From contig DHCC01000070.1 of assembly GCA_002398875.1 (NCBI GenBank), positions 1,726 to 13,617 on the forward strand: a DNA stretch of 11,892 bases. Direction: 5' to 3'. Position 1 is the first letter of the stretch. Each line of letters starts with the position of its first letter. The notes under the pieces were generated by a model that worked only from the letters and a program-made list of their open reading frames with translations, ran no database searches and had not been told where the DNA came from. Positions 7,309 through 11,892 of the stretch are shown one piece after another. The DNA comes from Bacteroidales bacterium UBA4912. GTDB lineage: Bacteria > Bacteroidota > Bacteroidia > Bacteroidales > Dysgonomonadaceae. A program made the position numbers and the translations under genes.

Positions 7309-9279
7309 ATGAAACTAATCAACAATATACTTTTAGTATTATTATCAATATCAATACTCCTGTCTTGCACAAAAGTAAAAAATGACGAGACACTGAAATT
7401 ACTTCCTATGCCTCAAAATGTGGAGGTTAACTGGTCACAAAAACATCAGCTCAAGAATGGGGAGATTGATCCGGATATCATTTTAATAAAGAACGTAAAT
7501 TCTATTCCTGAAGCTGCAATTAATCAGGAAGAGGCTTACAGGCTGATTGTCACAACTGATTCTGTTGTAATAGAAGCAACAGGAGATAAAGGAATCTATT
7601 GGGCAAAACAAACTTTAAATCAACTGGTATTACAGGCAAAAGAGTCTGATCAATCAATACCGATGGTTGAGATTACCGACTGGCCTGCATTTCGTGTGCG
7701 CGGCTTTATGCATGATGTGGGCAGAAGTTTTATTTCAGTTGGTGAGCTTAAGAAACAGATAGCGCTTTTGTCTCAATATAAGATAAATGTATTTCACTGG
7801 CATCTGACTGAGAACCAAGGATGGCGACTGGAAAGCAGACGTTTCCCTCAACTTAACGACAGTAGCAGCTTTACACGTTTACACGATAAATATTATACTA
7901 TTGAAGATGCTCATGAAATAGCAGAATGGGCTCGTAAGCACAATATGATGCTTATACCAGAGATTGATATGCCAGGGCATAGTGAAGCTTTTGTAAGGGC
8001 TATGGGAGTTGATATGCAATCTCTGGAAGGGACAAAAATCCTAAAGGAGCTGATGGAAGAGATTTGCACAGATGTTTTTCCTGATGTCGAATATATACAT
8101 ATCGGAACAGATGAAGTACAGTTTACTAATCCTGATTTTGTTCCGGAAATGGTTAAGCACATTAGGGGATTTGACAAGAAGGTAATTTCATGGAACCCAG
8201 GCTGGAACTATGAGACCGGAGAAATAGATGCCACACAACTATGGAGTTACAGAGGTAAGGCACAACCCGGAATACCTGCCATAGATTCTCGTTTTCACTA
8301 CATAAACCACTTCGATCCGTTTGGTGATATTGTTGCACTTTATAACAGCAGAATATACAATCAAGTACAAGGCAGCGATGATATAGCAGGATCAATTCTT
8401 GCAATCTGGAATGACAGATATCTGCCAACAGAAAAAGACATTATGCTTCAAAACTACTTCTATCCAAACATGCTGGCGTTTGCAGAACGCACATGGAGAG
8501 GTGGCGGCTCTGAATACTTTGACAAAAATGGTGTAATCCTGCCGACAGATGAAAATGATCCTGTATTCATAGAATTTGCTGATTTTGAACAAAGATTACT
8601 TTGGCATAAAAAGTACAATTTTGCAAATGAGCCTTTTCCGTATGTGAAACAAACAGACGTAAAATGGCTTATTACAGACCAGTTCCCAAACGAAGGAGAT
8701 CTTGAGATGTCTTTTCCTCCTGAAGAAGAGATAAGTGATAGTTATACTTATAAAGGACAGAACTATGGCGTTAAGCCGGCAACAGGTGCCGGGATATATT
8801 TGCGACATGTATGGGGTGACATAGTCCCTGCTTTTTATGATAACCCTCAGGAAAATCATACTGCTTATGCATATACATGGGTATGGTCACCCAAAACACA
8901 AAAGTTTGGTTTATGGGTGTCTACACAGGATTATAGCAGATCAGAAGCTGATTTGGCTGCACCGCAAGGCAAATGGGATTATAGAGGTAGCCGTATTTGG
9001 ATAAATGATGAAGAACTGCCGGCTCCTGAATGGGATAATATCCACACAGAAAAGACAAACGAGATTTCACTTAAAAATGAAAATTTCACTGCTCGTGAAC
9101 CAATATCAGTGGAGCTAAATAAGGGTTGGAATAAGGTTTTAATAAAACTGCCTGTAGGGAAATTCAGCACTCCGGAAGTCAGACTACAGAAGTGGATGTT
9201 TACTTTTGTTTTTGTAACAGCTGATGGTAAAGATGCTATGTCGGGGCTAATTTATAATCCATCCAAAATAAAAAAATAG
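7309..9279 (+). CDS. GH20 beta-N-acetylhexosaminidase-like lipoprotein
   Basis: This 656-residue lipoprotein has a signal ending ILLSC with Cys20, so it is anchored to the outer membrane. Residues about 28-125 are the small alpha/beta domain found before GH20 barrels (LPMPQNVE..., ending IYWAKQTLNQL). The GH20 barrel follows: RGFMHDVGR, HWHLTENQGWR (163-173), EIDMPGH (D220, H224) and HIGTDE (264-269), with the paired D268/E269 that in GH20 orient the substrate N-acetyl group and act as general acid. The motif reads HIGTDE rather than the usual HIGGDE, and the acidic pair in HLTDDQ is EN here. The segment after the catalytic pair (SRFHYINHFDPFGDIVALYN) is also atypical. Residues about 420-656 form an additional beta-rich C-terminal region. 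The expected role is removal of beta-linked GlcNAc or GalNAc from glycans after desialylation. It starts 10 nt after the Asp-box gene and ends 9 nt before the epimerase gene. Confidence 0.9.
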   Translation: MKLINNILLVLLSISILLSCTKVKNDETLKLLPMPQNVEVNWSQKHQLKNGEIDPDIILIKNVNSIPEAAINQEEAYRLIVTTDSVVIEATGDKGIYWAKQTLNQLVLQAKESDQSIPMVEITDWPAFRVRGFMHDVGRSFISVGELKKQIALLSQYKINVFHWHLTENQGWRLESRRFPQLNDSSSFTRLHDKYYTIEDAHEIAEWARKHNMMLIPEIDMPGHSEAFVRAMGVDMQSLEGTKILKELMEEICTDVFPDVEYIHIGTDEVQFTNPDFVPEMVKHIRGFDKKVISWNPGWNYETGEIDATQLWSYRGKAQPGIPAIDSRFHYINHFDPFGDIVALYNSRIYNQVQGSDDIAGSILAIWNDRYLPTEKDIMLQNYFYPNMLAFAERTWRGGGSEYFDKNGVILPTDENDPVFIEFADFEQRLLWHKKYNFANEPFPYVKQTDVKWLITDQFPNEGDLEMSFPPEEEISDSYTYKGQNYGVKPATGAGIYLRHVWGDIVPAFYDNPQENHTAYAYTWVWSPKTQKFGLWVSTQDYSRSEADLAAPQGKWDYRGSRIWINDEELPAPEWDNIHTEKTNEISLKNENFTAREPISVELNKGWNKVLIKLPVGKFSTPEVRLQKWMFTFVFVTADGKDAMSGLIYNPSKIKK

Positions 9280-9288
9280 ATTTTGTAA

Positions 9289-10509
9289 ATGAATTACATT
9301 ATTTCTCACATTACACGATTATTATTAGTTGTTTTAATTACAATTATCCCTTTATCGTGCAATGAAACCAAAAGTAAATCAACAAAAAACAAAACAATGA
9401 ATATCAACTGGAAAAAATTATCAACCAACGGTTTGACTGGTGATCTCAACAAAGGTGTTTCTGCAGCGTATGCTGCACTGATTGATGGTAATCTGATTGT
9501 AGCAGGAGGCGCTAACTTTCCCGGTAAGCTGGGATTTGAAGGAGGTTCAAAAGCATTTTATGATGAAATAATGCTATATGACGATATTGCTGAAGAATGG
9601 AGAGTTATTGGACATCTGCCAACAGCTTCAGCATACGGAGTGTCGGTTCCTGTTTCTGAAGGTGCACTCTGGATTGGTGGTAACAATGAAAAAGAATCAT
9701 TAAAGTCTTGTTACCAAGTATCGCTTACTTCAAATAATGAAATATCACTCAAGACTTTTCCCGATCTACCGTCTCCGATGGATAATTTCTATGGTTGTTC
9801 AATCGGAGATTTAGTATTTGTTGCAGGTGGAAATGTTAACGGTAAGCCATCTAATTCAATTTATAGTATAAACACTAAGACAGACAGTGCGTGGACTAAA
9901 CTTGATGATTATCCCGGAATTCCCCGTGTGCAGCCTGTACTTTCATCAGTTGAGAAAGAAGACAGAATATACATTTACCTTATGGGAGGCTTTTTTGGTG
10001 GTAATGATAATCAAGAACCTGCAATGGCAACAGATATATTAAGATATGATGTTGCTGACAAAGTGTGGTCTAAAGCAGGTGAACAAGTTGATTCTGCAAC
10101 AGGAGAACCTTTCTCACTTGGAGGGGCTGCAGCATTTTCAATTGACAACAGATATATTTTATGCATAGGTGGGGTTAATTATAATATCTTCCTTGATGCA
10201 ATCACTACTCAATATAATATTGGTTCGAATACAAAATTAACTCCTGAGGAAAAGAAGGAGGAGAACCTCAATTTTTCTAAACATTATATGACGCAACCTG
10301 TAGATTATTATAAATTTAATACTGAATGCAGGGTATTCGACATATTTACTAGCGAATGGAAAACTATTGACAATACACCTGATGCAGCACGTGCAGGGGC
10401 AACCGTTGTATATGAAGGAAATAAGTTTTATGCAATACAGGGTGAACTAAAACCCGGTTTACGCAGTGCGGAAACCTTTATGGGTGAAATAATTATAAAT
10501 GTTAAATAA
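9289..10509 (+). CDS. nanM: N-acetylneuraminate epimerase (mutarotase), kelch-repeat, NanM-like
   Basis: This 406-residue protein is predicted to be a six-bladed kelch propeller. Repeated motifs of a hydrophobic run followed by Gly-Gly or a variant recur about every 50-60 residues: LIVAGGANFPG, ALWIGGNN, LVFVAGGN, IYLMGGFFGG, ILCIGGVN and FYAIQGELKPG. The last blade carries GELKPGLRS (385-393), the most NanM-specific segment I recognise, containing the Glu and Arg thought to belong to the active site. NanM interconverts alpha- and beta-Neu5Ac in the periplasm, speeding supply of the anomer used by transporters and lyase. Unlike the soluble E. coli enzyme, this one has a lipoprotein signal (hydrophobic residues 11-22, PLSC with Cys24), so it is probably membrane-anchored. 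An internal Met37 exists, but starting there would lose the signal peptide. It sits 9 nt after GH20 and 14 nt before the permease gene. Conserved residues appear intact. Confidence 0.9.
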   Translation: MNYIISHITRLLLVVLITIIPLSCNETKSKSTKNKTMNINWKKLSTNGLTGDLNKGVSAAYAALIDGNLIVAGGANFPGKLGFEGGSKAFYDEIMLYDDIAEEWRVIGHLPTASAYGVSVPVSEGALWIGGNNEKESLKSCYQVSLTSNNEISLKTFPDLPSPMDNFYGCSIGDLVFVAGGNVNGKPSNSIYSINTKTDSAWTKLDDYPGIPRVQPVLSSVEKEDRIYIYLMGGFFGGNDNQEPAMATDILRYDVADKVWSKAGEQVDSATGEPFSLGGAAAFSIDNRYILCIGGVNYNIFLDAITTQYNIGSNTKLTPEEKKEENLNFSKHYMTQPVDYYKFNTECRVFDIFTSEWKTIDNTPDAARAGATVVYEGNKFYAIQGELKPGLRSAETFMGEIIINVK

Positions 10510-10523
10510 TAAATACAACACAG

Positions 10524-11795
10524 ATGAGAAATAGTAAATATTATCCTTGGATAGTTGTAGGATTACTTTGGTTTGTAGCACTACTAAACTATCTCGACAG
10601 ACAGATGCTTTCTACCATGCAGTCTTCAATGCAAATAGATATTCAGGAACTGGCTATTGCTGAGAACTTCGGAAGGATTATGGGTATTTTCCTGCTTATT
10701 TATGGGTTAATGAGCCCTGTGGCAGGATTAATTGCAGATCGCGTAAATCGTAAATGGCTAATTATAGGCAGTTTATTTGTCTGGTCCGCTGTTACTTGGG
10801 GAATGGGATACGCTCAGACCTATAATCAGGCTTATTGGTTAAGAGCACTTATGGGTGTAAGTGAAGCACTATATTTACCTACCGGATTAGCCATGATAGC
10901 TGATTTTCATAGTTCGAAAACGAGATCCCTTGCAATAGGAATTCACATGTCAGGACTATACACCGGTCAGGCTTTAGGTGGTTTTGGAGCTACCATTGCA
11001 GCCAATTACTCCTGGCAAACAGTATTTCATTGGTTTGGTATAATAGGAATAATATATGCTGTAATATTGATATTTATGCTTCATGACAAAGAAGGTCATG
11101 CAGGTACAAAAACCGCCAAATTAAATGTAAACCCACAATCAACTCCGATTAAAAAAGAATCTGTTTTCCGTTCTTTGGGAGTGATTTTAGGTACAGTTTC
11201 CTTTTGGATAATGTTGTTCTATTTTATGGCACCAAGTTTTCCCGGTTGGGCAACAAAAAACTGGCTCCCCACACTTTTCTCTGAAAACCTGGGTGTTGAA
11301 ATGGCGAAAGCAGGACCAATGGCTACAATATCAATTGCAATTGCCTCGTTCATAGGTGTACTTATTGGAGGACCGTTATCCGATAAATGGGTACAAAAAA
11401 ATATTCGTGGAAGAATATACACCAGTGTAATCGGATTATCTCTTACTATCCCATCACTTATACTGCTGGGCTATGGTCATAGTCATGCAGGACTGATAGG
11501 TGCAGCAATGCTGTTTGGAATAGGTTACGGTATGTTTGACACTAACAATATGCCAATATTATGTCAGATAATTCCCCAGAAATACAGAGCTACGGCATAC
11601 GGAATAATGAACATGATGGGGGTATTTGCGGGTTATATAGTTACACTTATGCTTGGAAGTTCAACTGATGCCGGAAATCTCGGAGCAGACTTCAGTAAAC
11701 TTTCAATTGTAGTGCTGGCTGCTGTAATACTGATGCTTGCATTTGTAAAACCAAAACATGAGCTTACATATTCACAAGACAAGAAAAGTGAATAA
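10524..11795 (+). CDS. nanT: Major facilitator superfamily permease, probable N-acetylneuraminate transporter (NanT-type)
   Basis: This 423-residue inner-membrane protein has about 12 hydrophobic segments in two blocks of six, separated by a polar loop around residues 188-212. TM1 ends in LNYLDRQML (20-29), with the charged Asp25/Arg26 common in the anion:cation symporter branch of the MFS. The TM2-TM3 loop has GLIADRVNRKW (68-78), the MFS motif A, and a second copy-like GPLSDKW occurs in the C-terminal half. No signal peptide is expected. Gene order (NanM just before, a NanA-like lyase just after) points to uptake of free sialic acid into the cytoplasm, as for the MFS NanT of other sialic-acid-using Bacteroidetes. 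The substrate is inferred from this context. Sugar-acid transport by related members (hexuronate, galactonate) is the main alternative. Translation starts 14 nt after the NanM stop, indicating cotranscription. Confidence 0.88.
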   Translation: MRNSKYYPWIVVGLLWFVALLNYLDRQMLSTMQSSMQIDIQELAIAENFGRIMGIFLLIYGLMSPVAGLIADRVNRKWLIIGSLFVWSAVTWGMGYAQTYNQAYWLRALMGVSEALYLPTGLAMIADFHSSKTRSLAIGIHMSGLYTGQALGGFGATIAANYSWQTVFHWFGIIGIIYAVILIFMLHDKEGHAGTKTAKLNVNPQSTPIKKESVFRSLGVILGTVSFWIMLFYFMAPSFPGWATKNWLPTLFSENLGVEMAKAGPMATISIAIASFIGVLIGGPLSDKWVQKNIRGRIYTSVIGLSLTIPSLILLGYGHSHAGLIGAAMLFGIGYGMFDTNNMPILCQIIPQKYRATAYGIMNMMGVFAGYIVTLMLGSSTDAGNLGADFSKLSIVVLAAVILMLAFVKPKHELTYSQDKKSE

Positions 11796-11841
11796 TTGAC
11801 ATTTAGAAAAATAATAACAACTGAATAAAAAAACATCAATT

Positions 11842-11892
11842 ATGAAATTTGAAAAAATAAAAGGTTTAATAGTTGCGCCTTTCACTCCTTTC
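11842..11892 (+). CDS. nanA: DapA/NanA-family lyase, probable N-acetylneuraminate lyase (5' fragment, runs off window)
   Basis: An ATG at 11842 opens a frame of 17 codons to the window edge, reading MKFEKIKGLIVAPFTPF. A basic N-terminus followed by KG-hydrophobic-A-hydrophobic-TPF is the first beta strand of the dihydrodipicolinate synthase/N-acetylneuraminate lyase superfamily, which are (beta/alpha)8 class I aldolases. The catalytic Lys and the substrate loop are outside the window. The 46-nt gap after the permease contains no clear hairpin. In this context the cytoplasmic split of Neu5Ac into ManNAc and pyruvate is the expected reaction. With so few residues, another member of the superfamily cannot be excluded from sequence alone. 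Confidence 0.7.
   Translation, partial: MKFEKIKGLIVAPFTPF

Noticed and set aside
7911..9170. A series of minus-strand open frames opposite the GH20 gene
   Set aside because: They tile the antisense of a clear GH20 and have no recognisable domain or sensible spacing; they are antisense shadows.
11219..11839. Minus-strand open frames opposite the permease 3' end and the following gap
   Set aside because: They are antisense to membrane segments, which often give long hydrophobic shadow frames, and no independent support is visible.

Overview
The window looks like part of a Bacteroidetes polysaccharide-utilisation locus (PUL) for sialic acid. The evidence for the phylum is a SusC/SusD-type outer-membrane pair, lipoprotein signals whose Cys is followed by Ser/Asn/Asp-type residues, AT-rich coding sequence and the absence of recognisable Shine-Dalgarno sequences. 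Genus cannot be fixed from the sequence; a gut-, oral- or digester-type Bacteroidales is a reasonable guess.

Every gene is on the + strand and reads left to right. (1) Positions 1-1101 hold the C-terminal third or so of a SusC-like TonB-dependent transporter, cut by the left edge. (2) Positions 1126-2733 encode its SusD-like surface lipoprotein. (3) Positions 2745-2810 hold a 27-bp, almost perfect hairpin in the 93-nt gap, the only sizeable break in the cluster. (4) Positions 2827-5611 hold two successive SGNH/sialate O-acetylesterase genes, one single-domain and one two-domain. (5) Positions 5622-7298 encode a secreted Asp-box (sialidase-fold) protein with an extra C-terminal domain. (6) Positions 7309-9279 encode a GH20 beta-hexosaminidase-like lipoprotein. 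(7) Positions 9289-10509 encode a NanM-like kelch N-acetylneuraminate epimerase, also with a lipoprotein signal. (8) Positions 10524-11795 encode an MFS permease, probably NanT. (9) Positions 11842-11892 hold the first 17 codons of a DapA/NanA-family lyase, cut by the right edge. Gaps from gene 4 to gene 8 are 9-14 nt, or an overlap, so they are almost certainly cotranscribed. No stretch without a gene exceeds 300 bases, and I saw no tRNA, rRNA, CRISPR or mobile element.

Inferred pathway: O-acetyl groups are removed from sialoglycans by the two esterases. The Asp-box enzyme releases the terminal nonulosonate. GH20 trims the next HexNAc (GlcNAc or GalNAc). SusC/D imports sugar or glycan across the outer membrane. 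NanM equilibrates the anomers of free Neu5Ac on the envelope side. The MFS permease carries it across the inner membrane, and the lyase cleaves it to ManNAc and pyruvate. ManNAc epimerase or kinase genes are not in view and may lie to the right.

The points most worth checking are the Asp-box protein, which sits where a GH33 sialidase would be expected but lacks a recognisable N-terminal FRIP motif; the three esterase domains in tandem; the GH20 with variant active-site motifs; and the strong hairpin between susD and the enzyme genes.
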